Shown here one piece after another: positions 10,141 through 21,431 of a stretch of DNA of 64,000 bases (position 1 is the first letter of the stretch; every line of letters starts with the position of its first letter). A program made the translations under genes and the position numbers. This DNA comes from Acanthosepion pharaonis. Lineage: Eukaryota > Mollusca > Cephalopoda > Sepiida > Sepiidae. The stretch covers positions 1,413,001 through 1,477,000 of the forward strand of contig CAHIKZ030005493.1 of the NCBI GenBank assembly GCA_903632075.3, written 5' to 3'. The notes below the pieces were generated by a model. That model saw nothing but the letters and a program-made list of their open reading frames with translations. It did no database searches and had not been told where the DNA came from.

Positions 10141-10494
10141 AGAAGATCTATCGATATCAATATGTCTATCAATCTATCTAAGCCTATTCATACATTGGAA
10201 TTTCACATATGCGAGCTGTTTGGATGAATGGAATATGTTGCATTTTTTAAATAATTTTATAATAAAACACTTTTTAGGAATAAAACGCGTATAGTGATTG
10301 TAGCCTAAATTAAGTTGTGGGAGAAAATCTGCTGAAGATTTAATAAAAGTGGGGGTGGAATAAGGATGCCATAAGTGAATTTTTCACCAAAAGGTGGAAT
10401 CCTACAGGTGGTTCTATTTGAAACTCAAAATGATCTTACAAAACATTCTTTTAAAATAGTAAATATCTATACACTGTTGGCGTCGCGCAATCTG

Positions 10495-10860
10495 TTCACA
10501 TTCCCCCATAATAGGAGTAGATAGGTTTGTCTACCGTCCGGTTTGCACTTATCTGCCGTCTTTTGAACAAGAGTAGATGTTTCTCCTTTGTTTCCTGTTT
10601 AGGATTGGGTTTCCAGTTCCTTCTAAAGCCTACTTCAAATCTATACTTCTAACGTATCCGCCTAAAACTCTGAAATTTTGTTTACTATGTATTCATTTTA
10701 TTTTTTTCTCCTTCAATAGGAATAGATAAGTTCGCCTATCGCCCGGTTCAGACTCCTCCCCTGTTTTTGTTTTTTTTTAACAGGATCAGACGTTTATCCC
10801 TTATTTCCTGTTTAAGATTAGGTTTCCGGTTCCTTCTAAAGTTTTCTCATTCTCATTCAC
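10495..10860 (+). repeat. Interspersed repeat family C, two tandem copies
   Basis: Two related units of about 180-225 bp, from about 10497 and 10715, share TAGGAGTAGATAGGTTTGTC-like starts, a block of CCGGTTTGCAC type and TTTCCTGTTTAGGATTGGG. The reverse complement of the same family is at 58870-59140. The unit is non-coding. Confidence 0.65.
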
Positions 10861-12237
10861 TTCCACTAGGTCCTTGTGTCTTAATAGCATTATCACCTTG
10901 CTTGGGGTGAATTGATTAAAAATTTATCTGAACCCTTGTATATTGTCTTTTGTATGTCAAGATATTAACATGTCCGTGTTAAGAGGTTATGAGAAAAATA
11001 TTCATTTATCTTTTCGCCTATGTTTACAAATAATTTGCATTCGTTTATATAAACTTGTATAAACAATTTACAGTTGTATGGCGAAATCTCCAGTTTCGTT
11101 TAATAAAAACTTATAAGATAAAAGCAAATGGAACGGTATTTATCATTTTGTGTTCGTCTTTTCATTTGCAACCCCGGCCTCTAAAGACAGACAATCACAC
11201 CCAAGCTTCCGTCCTCGCTTCATTTAACATTGGAAAACCGCTAAGAATTCCCAAGAGATCCTCTCCACACATACGCGCAAACCTTCAGGGAATTAAACCA
11301 TTTGATATATTCCCGTATTTATCTTGTATTCTGTCATTTTCCTGGACAATGTCCAAAATCTTTTAGGTTACCATGCGCTATTTTTTCTTTTCTTTTTATT
11401 TTATTTTGCAGGGTGTTTTTTTGGAGGGTGGAGTGAATTCTCCGTCGGTCAGAAGCAAGCTCACTGAAGAAGTGAGGTTTGCCACACGGCCAGCCCTAAC
11501 ACGATTAAATCCTTTGTAACATGACTTATGACTCTGGCTGCGTGTTGCAAACAAATGCTATGTGTGGTCAAAGTATCGATCAATAGGTCAGAATAATGTG
11601 CCCCTTTTCAACTAGTTACTAACGTGTTCTTCGAAGAAAACTCATTGGTTCAGTACACTTGTGTTTCAAATAGACAGGGTGACTGGAATAACAGGAGTGT
11701 CTAGTGAAGTTATTTCATTTGAAGTTTATTTCAATCCGCCTGTCTGTATCGTTGCAATTGATGAATGCCATCAGCAACTGCGACGTGGTTTTTAGCTATC
11801 GTTCTATGTAGTGTGTCTGTGTTTCCGTTAAACAGGCATGCTTGAAATTGGAAGGAATTACTATTCATCATTTATTTAATATCGCATTAAAATCATATTA
11901 TAAATCAGCTTTAGTTAGTAATAAATCTTTGCGTCAGTTAATAAGTTAGCATGAGCAATACGCCTTATAATAGATTACTTATCTTCTGCCTTCAAATTCT
12001 CTGTAGAGTATCAGCGGGCAGAGTGAATCCCCTTCCCTTTTGTTGACTTCCGGTTAGCCACAATCTGGGGTAGGTTGAAGCTGTATATATGTGTTGCTAG
12101 AAAACAAGTCTTGTGATGATTATCTATTTATTTCATATTCTGTCATCACCCCAGATAAATAATGACCCATTCCGATTTGATTGTGAAGAAAGTCGAAAGA
12201 AAAAGATGTGTACGAAGCTCCTTTTAGTTGTAGCGAG
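10861..12237. other. No gene seen
   Basis: Unique-looking AT-rich DNA. A 103-codon open stretch at 11055-11366 has no recognisable motif and I do not call it a gene. Confidence 0.4.
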
Positions 12238-12240
12238 AAA

Positions 12241-12272
<32 letters not shown>

Positions 12273-12273
12273 A
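12238..12273. repeat. (GAAA)n microsatellite
   Basis: About nine AAAG units. Confidence 0.9.
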
Positions 12274-12699
12274 GTGAAGCCAGAGGAAGTGATAACAGTT
12301 TTGTGCGTTTAACGTCGGTTTCAGGAAAATGGAAAATATAGCTTATTTTAAATGTTTTCATTTGTACCTTCTTATTTCTTCAAATAATGACATGCAGAAT
12401 AAAACAATATAAAATATTTTACAGAAATTCTGAAGTTACCTCTAGTTATTATTATTATTATTTACTGAAACAACTTGTGGTTAATTAACGGTAAGTCACT
12501 TCAATACGCCAGTGCAACAATTTTACCGTCTGAATAGTTTTCGCTGACTTCCAGTTCGTCAAGATTTTTTCTCATATTCGCTTTCATAACGATCTCCTCT
12601 GTTGTCTGCCAGGACCAAGAAATCTACTATCGGACATGTTTTCTTCTTTGTTTTTGTTTGAGTCTCAAAAGCTGATCTTGATTTGAAATCTTCTCCTAC

Positions 12700-13080
12700 T
12701 CTTAGATGTTTAGGTCGGCTGATGATAGTCACACCATCATCTTATGGACAGTACCTACTTCAGCGCATGAGCTGTTTCAAGCAGTTTTACCACCTGTGAA
12801 CTTCCAAAGGTATCAGCTATCCCCAACGCGTCTTGCGAGACAGAAATATTCCTGAAATTTGTCTCGACAACATCAGTTACAAAAGGGATAACTTGGTAGA
12901 TATCTTTGCTCTACCAGAGACCTCAGGCATTTTCGCCTGCTACGTGTTGACGATGGTGCTATCCCAGTGTACCGCAACGTTTTATCAGTGTATATTTTCC
13001 CTATGACATCTGACTTTGGTATATACCATTCATTAGTATTGTCAAAACGATGCCAGATGAACAATTCCTATAGATCATCT
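12700..13080 (-). mobile_element. RLE LINE 3' UTR-like fragment
   Basis: Shares the order GATGATAG, GAGCTGTTTCAAGCAG, TATCCCCAACGCGTCTTGCG and TTTTCGCCTGCTACG with 7453-7760 and, more weakly, 14970-15240. It is non-coding here, and orientation is taken from the 14967-15861 copy. Confidence 0.4.
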
Positions 13081-13134
13081 TTCGTGCCGCCATGTTTATA
13101 TTTGCATTCTGTCTAAGATGGTGTTTGTATTCGC

Positions 13135-13812
13135 TTCGGATATAATTGGCGGTTTTTCTTCTCCTTTGTCGGATTATTTTCTTCTTTTCTTCTTCATCTT
13201 CATTTCTTCTCTGATTCTGTTCATCTTTTTTTGTTCTCTTCTTTTTCATCTCCTCTTCTCTTCTGTTTTTCTTCTTTTCTTCCTCTTTTCTTCGGCTTTT
13301 TTTCTTTTTTCTTCTCTTCATTTTCTTCTTTTCTTCTTCATCATCCCTTTTTCTTTACCTCTGTATTTCTTTTCTTCTTCATCTTCTTTTCTTCCATTCT
13401 TTTTTCTTTTCCATCTGTTTTCTTCTTCTTCTCTTTTTCTTTTCTTCTTCTTCTTTTCTACTTCTCTTCTTCTCCTTCTCTTCTCTTTTTCTTCTTTTTT
13501 CTTCTTTTTTCTTTTTCTTCTTCTTCACCTCTTTTTCTTCTTTTGGTTTTTTTCTTTTGTTCTTCTTTTCTACTTCTTCTCTTCTCTCTTACTTCTTTTC
13601 TTCATTTCTTCTTCTTCTTCTTCTCTTATATTTTTCTTTCTTCTCTTTTTCTTCTTTTCTTCTTCTCTTTTTGTTTTCTTCTTCTTTTCGACTTTTTTTC
13701 TCTTCTCTTGTTTTTTATTCTTCTTCTTCTTCATCTCTTTTTCATCTGTTCTCTTCTTCCTCATCGTCTTTTCTTATTCTTTTTTTCTTCTGTTCTTCTT
13801 CTTCTTTGTGTG
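13135..13812. repeat. (TTC)n-rich polypyrimidine tract
   Basis: About 680 bp of almost pure C+T on the plus strand, mostly TTC and CTTTT. Long F/S/L-rich frames here, and the K/E-rich frames on the other strand, are repeat artefacts. Confidence 0.9.
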
Positions 13813-13829
13813 GTGTCACTTCAAGATGT

Positions 13830-14330
13830 GACCGATCATGGCCCTCCAGAGCTTCTTTTCTTTATAATGTGTCACTGAATCTTCAACTGCTTTTTCTTGG
13901 TCCTAAGCACAGACGTCCTTTTTTGTTCGATTTTACATAAACCTACTTCGTTGCTCTCATGTTCAGCCAATGGTATCTTCAGACACTTTCTTTAGAACAA
14001 CCTCACTATTGTCTCATGATTTCTCTTTCATTGATTGCCCAGAAAAAAATCAATATTACATAATGGTTTATAACATTAATTCTTTTTCTCTAAAGAAATT
14101 TTCTTATTCCTTAATATGTTGTTTGGCTTTTGAAAGGCACCTTTTGCTATCCCAATTTGTCTTCGGTATTCTGCCATGTTTTCCGTTTTCTTTTATAACA
14201 CTTCCCAGAGAGTTACATTTCTGTACTTGATTTTTCATGTCCTAAGTAGGAAATCTCGCATCTTGGATTGTCTCTCTTGCTACCGACCATAATTTCTGCT
14301 TCTTACATTAGTTAATAATTTCTTCGGATT
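13830..14330 (-). mobile_element. Possible RTE-like LINE fragment
   Basis: GACCGATCATGGCCCTCCAG at its start resembles the reverse-strand RTE 3' ends at 36650 and 53380, and the layout after it is similar. No clear protein motif survives. Confidence 0.35.
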
Positions 14331-14378
14331 CTTTTATTATCTTTTCTACGAGGCCCTGTAGTCTTCTTTCTGTGTCTG

Positions 14379-14795
14379 TGTTGTAACCTAGGGAAGGTTA
14401 GTAAATAGAATAATCAAACGAAGGTTGATAATACTTAGGACAAGAACAACACATATAAGATTCGCCAGCGGCGCGCAGAAGAAGTAGTCACCTACTTGAA
14501 GTGAGTCAACTGAATTCCAAAATGAATCTCCAACTACAGGATATCTACCAACCGTCCCATGCGGTAAGATGTGGCACAAGGTCGAATTTAATGTGGGGTA
14601 TCCGAGCCCGTAGGCTCGGCCAAAAATTCTCCGTAGACCCCGTATAAAACGGGGTCGGGTAACTGTTTCCCGAGACGAGACTCTGCCCTTTATCAAAGCC
14701 TCGTCTGGGGATCGTCTCTGCCCGGAGGAAGTGAGTTTGATCAGATCAGCTGGAGATGAATCTCCAACTTCTGGCCCACATACGGTGTCGTCTAC
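14379..14795 (-). mobile_element. Gypsy-like LTR, minus strand, incomplete
   Basis: On the minus strand this ends GGTTACAACA (complement of TGTTGTAACC at 14379). It carries the family core: GGCAGAGTCTCGTC, then a CCCCGTTT...CGGGG hairpin, then CCGAGCC-TACG-GGCTCGG (14602-14619), then CCCCACATTAAA-like text. It is closely related to 47040-47260. I could not place a clean 5' LTR end. Confidence 0.65.
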
Positions 14796-14929
14796 GTAAT
14801 CGGCATTTCTGCTTCCTGTGTCTTTTGAATTTCATATTTAGTTAGTATTTCCTTAACTTTAGTTCCTCCTTTTGGACTTATCACTCTAATCTTATAACAT
14901 CTGACTGGAATTTATGACTAGATTATTAC

Positions 14930-14966
<37 letters not shown>
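14930..14966. repeat. (ATT)n microsatellite
   Basis: About 12 units, flanking the RLE LINE remnant that follows. Confidence 0.9.
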
Positions 14967-14968
<2 letters not shown>

Positions 14969-15861
14969 ATGTCCACTCCGATTCTCGAGCGTTCCGGCGA
15001 AGTTTTGCGGGTCATATCTGACACAACACTATCCTCCGCATATGATCTATTCCAAGCAGCGCTGCCACCTGTTCAGTCCAAATGATGCTAGATATATCCA
15101 AGGTGTCTTGGGAGGCAGATAGATTCCTGGTAATCTTCCCGGGTGCACCAACTAATGGTTAACATGAGCTCCTACTTGATATATTTCTCCGATTTACACT
15201 GTCAGGTTTTTGTACATCTGAATTTTCGGTTGCTCCGCGTTCGCGATGTTCTTATGTAAAACTACCGCAGCGTCTATCAGGATCGATTCCGATTCCTCTC
15301 GAAGCGCTTGTCAATAGAGATGACCGTACCCCACATGAACCAATTCTCAGCTGCTGCTTAAATACTCGTACCTTTTTTCATTCCCACGTGAGACCATACT
15401 TCCAGCTTCAGTTTTGAAATGAATTCAAACAGCCACCTTGTCATAACGTCATCTATTTCTTTCGTACGGTTTTCTTTTTTCAAATTCTACTACATCAGAC
15501 AGAACTCACCTTTCGCCGAATATTTGCAGTGCCAAGTCACGCAGACTTCAAAAGCGATTGTATACTTGCCTCTGTTGTGATTTACTGATTCTAGGACTTT
15601 AAATTCAATGTTATAGACCCCAACACCTTAATGATAACTGGGACTATAGTAGCCTGAATGTCCCACAGCCTGGCAACTTCAATCCGAAGATGAGTCTATT
15701 TCTTAAGCCTGTCACTTGATTTGATTTTGATATTATGATTAACAAACCACCCACGTTGATGAGATGGGGGACATTTGTTTTTTGTCCATGAAGATGATGC
15801 GTGGTTTGGTACATTAAGGGCGCGATCTGTTTGGTTATTGAAATCTCACAAGTTCTTGACT
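14967..15861 (-). pseudogene. RLE LINE C-terminal remnant between ATT arrays
   Basis: Minus-strand frames near 15840-15600 read DFNNQTDRALNVPNHAS, then, after a shift, THLRIEVARLWDIQATIVPV. This matches the IQTDR...RPDIVV and EI-RLW-...-VVPVVVGALG order of LINEs with a C-terminal restriction-like endonuclease. The PD of the nuclease motif is not preserved. The remainder is probably 3' UTR. It is bounded by ATT runs on both sides (14930-14966 and 15862-15884). Confidence 0.55.
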
Positions 15862-16400
15862 TTATTATTATTATTATTATTATTAATACTAGTAATAATA
15901 CTGGTCAACATCTAATTTATTGTCGAAATTATTCAGCTGGTTTAGGACAATTTGTGTGCTGAATCCAAAAATCACATTGGTTTTATTCAATCAAGCCAAC
16001 ATTTTTAGCTATGGGTACATGCTGTTTTTTTACGTTTTTGCTTACATTGTCATGTCCATTAAAATATCTACATATGCAACATATTTCACACAGTAAAACT
16101 GATTATTTTGTTAATTATAAACTTATTAATTTTAACCCATCAGAAGTATTTTCAGTCAGAAATAGCTATATAAATGTTAAAACACGCCACCAAAATATTT
16201 ATAAACAAATGACACAATAAATTGCTTACATCTCAAAACACGCCAACTGCACAATACAAAACCATAGAATACATATCAGAAAGGTTGCTTTATTAGTCAT
16301 TATAATTTAGGTATACCACAAAAATATCGCGCGGAAGTAGTAGTAAGCATACCATGTGACTTTTTTAGGGCCAATTAGGAATAAGTAAAATTATATAATT
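15862..16400. other. AT-rich, no gene seen
   Basis: Starts with an ATT array; the rest is AT-rich with one short open stretch (16011-16220) that has no motif. Confidence 0.45.
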
Positions 16401-16401
16401 C

Positions 16402-16671
16402 ATGAGCCAATTTCTCAGGAATAACGGTATAAAAATTACAATGTCTGACCTCAACGACAGTCTCTCAGATTCCACTAAGAACCATGTCACTCAAACTGCT
16501 GATATTCAAGATCTCATTCGCTTCCACCCACAAAATCAAGAAACGGTTCAGCAACTTGATCAGGAAAAGCTTGGACGCCACACTTGGTATGTAAGCCATG
16601 TACCTAATATCTGCTTCAGTGAGCCAAAGGCAAGAAGAGTTCTCCTGAAATTTGGAATTCTCATAGTTTAG
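16402..16671 (+). CDS. Short open frame, possibly 5' part of the following pseudogene
   Basis: An 89-codon open frame with ordinary amino-acid composition lies just upstream of, and on the same strand as, the transposase-like pseudogene. I do not recognise the sequence. It may be an upstream exon-like part of that gene or an accidental ORF. Confidence 0.2.
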   Translation: MSQFLRNNGIKITMSDLNDSLSDSTKNHVTQTADIQDLIRFHPQNQETVQQLDQEKLGRHTWYVSHVPNICFSEPKARRVLLKFGILIV

Positions 16672-16699
16672 ATGGAGCCAATAAACCATAGCACTGACT

Positions 16700-17990
16700 G
16701 CTACTTCTGTCTAGTGATGTGACTGGGATCAACAGAAAGAATCAGAGCCGCCTCAAGTCTCCTGATCTTCAATCAAAACGGCCTCCTGTAACTCACTGGT
16801 ATAAAATTCCAATACCTGTCTTCAGAGAACTTCCTGATATTAGTGAGGCATATTTATCCAGTGTTCAATAAAATGAAAAAGAAGTTTTTGATGATGATTC
16901 TCCACATCTTTTTTTCCCCCAAAAGGAACTAAATGATCTAGTTCGTGATCTCAGATTGTCAAAGTCTTCTGCCGAACTGTTGGCATTCAGTTTGAAGGAA
17001 CAAAAAAGAACTCTTCTCTGACAGTGATTGTCTCATCTTCTACTGCAACAGGCATAAAGAGTACTTCCATTTTTTTTTCTGAAGACAAGGACTTTGTGTA
17101 CTGTACAGATATTGCGCAGCTTCTTCACAAAATTGGAGTGCGACAGTACGAACCCAAAGATTGGAACCTATTCATTGACAGCAGCAAACAATCACTGAAA
17201 AGTACTCTGCTGCTCAAAGACAACCAGTTTACCTCTATAACTCTCGCTCACACAACTACACTGAAGGAGAAACATGAATTATGTGCTGAAGAAAATTCAT
17301 GATCAGCATGAGTGGTTTATTTGCGTTAACCTGAACATGGTGAACTTTGTTGGGACAACACTCCGAGTTCACCAAGTACCCACGCTTTCTGTGCATGTGA
17401 GATATTAAGGACTGACCTGTTGGGGAGGAATTGATGCCTTGCAGAACAACGAAAGTCATCATTAAGCCTCTGGTAGACAGAGACAGGATACTTTTTCCAC
17501 CGTTGCACATCAAGCTCAGTTTGGTCAAGCAGTTCACCAAAGCTCTGGACAAGGACGATGGCTGCTTCACTAACTTGTGCTAGGTTTTTTCTAGGATTGA
17601 CGATGGATAAGTTGAAAGTTGCCATATTTGATGGTTTTCAAATCAGTCAGTTTGTCAGAGATTCAGAGTTTGGAAGCTCAATGTACGAAGTGGAACTGGA
17701 AGCATGGAAGACTTTTGTTCTGGTCGGGAAAAACTTTCTTGGCAACAACAAGGCGAGAAACTATGCAGAACTTGTCATCAATATGCTGACTGCTTTCAGA
17801 AACATTGGATGCAACATGAGCATTAAAATGCATTATTTTTTCTCACATATGGATCGGGTTCCTGAGAATCTGGGATCGGTGAGCAACAAACACGGGGAGA
17901 GATTCTGTCAGGTCATGAAAGATGTGGAGAACAGGTATCAGGGACAGAGTCATTATGGCCAGATTACTGCTGGACTTTGAAGAGAAACAT
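16700..17990 (+). pseudogene. Transposase-like invertebrate repeat gene, broken
   Basis: Successive frames give one recurrent protein family of invertebrate genomes, which I know only as uncharacterised. KELNDLVRDLRLSKSSAELL is at about 16922, DFVYCTDIAQLLHKIG and WNLFIDSSKQSLKSTLLL at 17085-17220, KVIIKPLVDRDRILFPPLHI and KLSLVKQFTKALDKDDG at 17450-17560, and NFLGNNKARNYAELVINML then NMSIKMHYFFSHMDRVPENL and HGERF to about 17980. At least three frameshifts and stops separate these blocks, so it is not functional. The recurrent IDSSK...LL and HGERF motifs and multicopy nature suggest a mobile-element origin; no terminal repeats were found. Confidence 0.65.
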
Positions 17991-18570
17991 CACTGCTGCT
18001 GATCATTTTAAGGGTTCGAATAAACGGAAATTCAAGCCCTGAATTTTGAACTATGATGCCGTAAAAACAATTTACATGTATTTACATTTATCAATGTATA
18101 CTATTCAATTTATTGTAATCGATGCTTGTAACATTTAATTAATAGATTGTGTTAGAAAACATTTTTTCTCTTCAAAATCTATTACATATGAGAAATATTA
18201 ACAAAATTCAATCGATAATGTCACATAAATATAATCGATTTACTCAGATCGGATTTTTAAAATCTCAATTTATCACAAAAACGACCTGATCGAGATAAAG
18301 GAATGTCATTTTGGATTTAGCGGCGAAAATTTATCCTAAATAATTTGGAAAACCACAGACAAAAAAAATAAACTGATGTCATTGATTGATTCGTTTTCTT
18401 CGGCATATCAACCCTTTGCAGGTTATTTAAAGCTAGAAAACATGTTCATATTGCAAGAATCATTTTGTAAATAACAATGATTTATCGATACAAGTTACTA
18501 ATTAATCCATAGCTCGGGGAGAAAAGATGGATTCACACCTTCCCAAGGGTATATGCGCGTAAGTGAATAT
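17991..18570. other. AT-rich, no gene seen
   Basis: No coding or repeat motif recognised. Confidence 0.45.
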
Positions 18571-18574
18571 CACA

Positions 18575-18744
18575 AACAAAACTTGAATTGAACCTTGGCT
18601 TTGTGATTAACAATTCTGAGTCATTATCTATTACACCACCTGCACATCTCATCTTACAGCACCTGGTATTCCCAAGGAGTTACCCATCAAGGTACTTCGG
18701 TGATCGTACAGAAACCGGTGTTTCAACGTGATACGGCCGTAAGC
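18575..18744 (-). mobile_element. Chimeric 5S-tRNA SINE head
   Basis: Read on the minus strand from 18744: GCTTACGGCCGTATCACG, GAAACACCGG, GATCACCGAAGT, GATGGGTAAC and CCTTGGGAATACCAGGTGC, ending GTAAG. This is a 5S rRNA-like sequence shortened by an internal gap after GATCACCGAAGT. It runs directly into GGTGGTGTAATAGATAATG (A-box-like) and AAGGTTCAATTCAAG (B-box), which together look like a tRNA-like unit. A SINE with a 5S-derived head joined to a tRNA-derived unit is the simplest reading. Confidence 0.7.
18653..18744 (-). rRNA. 5S rRNA-like sequence, internally deleted
   Basis: About 92 nt against the usual 120. Helix I can still pair (GCTTAC with GTAAG). The missing part covers much of the A box and intermediate element, so 5S-type transcription from this copy is unlikely. 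Confidence 0.75.
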
Positions 18745-19570
18745 CTATTATTAAGAAATAGCTAAAGTGTTTACAATGAAATTACATAGCAAACTGAATC
18801 TCTATATTTACTTTCATAAATTTAATAAAATATACGTTTAGATATTCGTTATCTAAACTGCCTAAAATATAGTAAGATGAAAAAAACAAACACTTTGGAA
18901 AAATTATTATTTCTAATCGCACTGCCTATTGCAGACCCCCACCCATTTCTCCTTCAGCAAGATTCCAGCGAGCATTCTTATTCTTTTATTCGTTACCCAA
19001 TCCTATCTTCAGTATATGATTCTTGCCACACTGAATTCTTCGATAAACCACAGAAACCATTCCCCACCTTCCCTTGATTCTCATAAAGGCCGAAGGGCAT
19101 CTTCCGATTTCTAGCGGCAATTTGGCCCAGAGCCAATCAGATTTCCAGGGAGGTCATCAGCCATCTTAGCAAACAGAGGCTTTGGAAATAAGCAAATAAT
19201 TGGCGTTCTATCCAAGCCCTTTTTTTTTCATTTAAATAACCAAAGATTTCTTACAGGTAAACAAGAAAAATTCAAGAAAGTGTAAAAAATCCTTAGTAGT
19301 AGAGGTAGTTGAATATCTCCGATCGTTATGACAACGCAGTGTTTAAGCTGAAAGATTTGATTTTCAAAGCTATATGATCCTCTTCACATTAAATATTCGC
19401 GCAACCTAATCTTCCTACGAACATCGTCCATATACAGTTTTATGCCATACTGATATAAGATTATAAATATGAATGGGATTTTATAAGGCACCTTGGTATT
19501 GCAAAGAGTTCCATTCTTATAAATACTTCATCCCAAGCAAGGCAATAAAGCCACTAGGTCGCAAGAGGTT
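18745..19570. other. No gene seen
   Basis: AT-rich; short overlapping frames at 18877-19114 carry no motif. Confidence 0.4.
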
Positions 19571-19574
19571 ATTG

Positions 19575-19990
19575 AATGCTAGAGAATATAAGAAAACCTA
19601 CTATTAAGGAGAGATGGCAATAAAAGGGCGAGAAAACAGAATATAACGATTGACATTGCATTTACATTTCTGAAGATTAAATTTGATTGGGAATCAAGAA
19701 GCTGAAAGAGAGTTCCACAAGCAAGAAGTGTGATAGAAGTAATCGTTAGGATATGACTTACGGTTACAGCTGGCCATTTCAACTGTACAATGATGAAACC
19801 TTGCCGCCACTCTAGTACTGTGCTTAAATTCATAAAGTCTGGGTGTCATAGCGGAGAGAGCATCAGAATAATTAGCATGAAAGTATTTATAGAAATGGCA
19901 CAGGGAAGCTAAGATTACGGCGGTGGGAAAATGTGTGATACCGAGTTGCCAGGCTAGGACAAATTTCAAATATCTAGGACAGATTTCTAA
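19575..19990 (-). pseudogene. Non-LTR retrotransposon C-terminus (CR1/Jockey-like)
   Basis: Overlapping minus-strand frames read LASLCHFYKYFHANYSDALS, then LYEFKHSTRVAARFHHCTVE, then HTSCLWNSLSASCFPIKFNL. This matches the C-terminal LFYKYYHG-CSDEL, ..STR.. and SRLWNSLP-FP--F-L blocks of CR1/Jockey-type reverse transcriptases. A frameshift lies near 19830. Related remnants are at 23880-24360, 34815-35175 and 51500-51720. Confidence 0.7.
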
Positions 19991-20149
19991 ATATATAGCA
20001 GGAGCAGCAAACTAGACGGTTATAAATATTGGTTTATGCAATTCTCAACATTAAACAGAGGTTACTTAACAAGAATGACAAAATGAAAACTATACTAAAA
20101 ACAATCAAATTCATTAAAAGCAAACGTCAATCTAAGAACCTGAAACATA

Positions 20150-20490
20150 TATTAACCTCATCCAAATTTAATCAAGACAATACATAGGGGGTCACAAAAT
20201 ACTACATTCACAATAAATAAAAATTTAAACTGCAGCTCCAAAAATGTGATCTATGCACTCGAATGCACAAAATGCAAGAAGTCATATATAGGCATCAGCC
20301 AAGCACTTAACAACAGAGTTACCCTTCACAAAAGCAACATCAGTTTACCAGACAACAGAAAACTCTTTGTATCGCAACACATCTACAAATGCAATTAAGG
20401 CAAATTTAAAAATATGCCAGTATATTAAACAGACAACTACTCTTTTTTACAAATTCAAGAAAAAACTTCATAGACAAATTTAAACAAGCA
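20150..20490 (+). pseudogene. Penelope-like element, GIY-YIG endonuclease fragment
   Basis: The frame 20228-20398 reads NCSSKNVIYALECTKCKKS then YIGISQALNNRVTLHKS. It has the GIY-like (VIY) and YIG strands, the following conserved Arg, and the Cys pairs that Penelope-like elements carry in this domain. Upstream text (SKFNQDNT) fits the region before it, and text after a stop at 20396 (NYSFLQIQEKNFIDKFKQAL) fits its C-terminal helix. GIY-YIG nucleases cut target DNA for Penelope retrotransposition. The reverse transcriptase part is missing and stops are present. Confidence 0.7.
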
Positions 20491-20607
20491 CTGAATAGAT
20501 CATAACCCCACACACATAGACACACGGCATGCACACATGATGGCCAGATACACTAGTCGTACCGCACACATACATACATGTACGCACGTGCAAAGTATCC
20601 ATGGAGA

Positions 20608-20608
20608 A

Positions 20609-20664
<56 letters not shown>
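20608..20664. repeat. (AT)n microsatellite
   Basis: About 28 AT units; another AT/GT block follows at 20735-20850. The Y/I-rich frames here are repeat artefacts. Confidence 0.9.
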
Positions 20665-20668
<4 letters not shown>

Positions 20669-20734
20669 ACACTGGCAAAAACAGATAGACTACTCATGGG
20701 TACACACATGAGACCTACGCAATACAAGAAAAAT

Positions 20735-20778
20735 GTGTATGTGTGTGTGTGTGGGTTATGTGTGTGGGTATATAGGTA

Positions 20779-20841
<63 letters not shown>

Positions 20842-20855
20842 GTATGTGTGTGTGT
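20735..20855. repeat. (GT)n and (AT)n compound microsatellite
   Basis: GT-rich start, then TATA runs, then GT again. Confidence 0.85.
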
Positions 20856-21129
20856 GTGCATTTGTATGATGAGACAGTATGTATATATGGGGGAATATAC
20901 ATGTGCAAGCTACGGGGACACGCATGCACACAGTATACACAAAAATGGAAATAAATTTGACAGTCTGAAGGGTAATGTAGAATAGGAAAACATCTATCAT
21001 CAACACATCTATCATCAACACATCTATCATCATCACAACTCAGACGAAAGCTAATGATTTTATTACAAACTTAGGCAGAAATTCAATTTTGCTAACAATC
21101 CATAAACGAGATCAAGGCTCACTACAAAT

Positions 21130-21375
21130 ACAGAAAATGAATAATGAAACATTAAAAGAACATAAAGAAAATGTATTCCTTTAAAATTGTATTCCTTTTA
21201 TTTGCTTGGAGAAGGTTACGAGACCGGAAACACGTGTAACAGAAATATGAAGAGTAAAATATAATATATATACTAAAACAAATCCATCCACATTATAACT
21301 AAAAACGTTTGCGCTTTTTGTCCTTTTTTTTTTCAAATATACATTTTTCTCTCGTTGGAAAAACTATAACGTTTT

Positions 21376-21430
<55 letters not shown>
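21130..21430 (+). mobile_element. Penelope-like element 3' region
   Basis: TTTGCTTGGAGAAGG, GAGACCGGAAACACGTGTAA, AAAACGTTTGCG and TCTCTCGTTGGAAAAAC occur in the same order at 56270-56470, and both copies run into an AT array. The GIY-YIG fragment upstream on the same strand supports assignment to a Penelope-like element. Confidence 0.6.

Positions 21431-21431
<1 letters not shown>

Noticed and set aside
13118..13940. Open frames of 127-237 codons rich in F, S and L
   Set aside because: They are translations of a TTC/CTT polypyrimidine tract; open in several frames at once and without protein-like complexity.
20500..21036. 178-codon minus-strand frame with a Y/I run
   Set aside because: Runs across two AT arrays; TATA repeats code for YIYIY in either direction.
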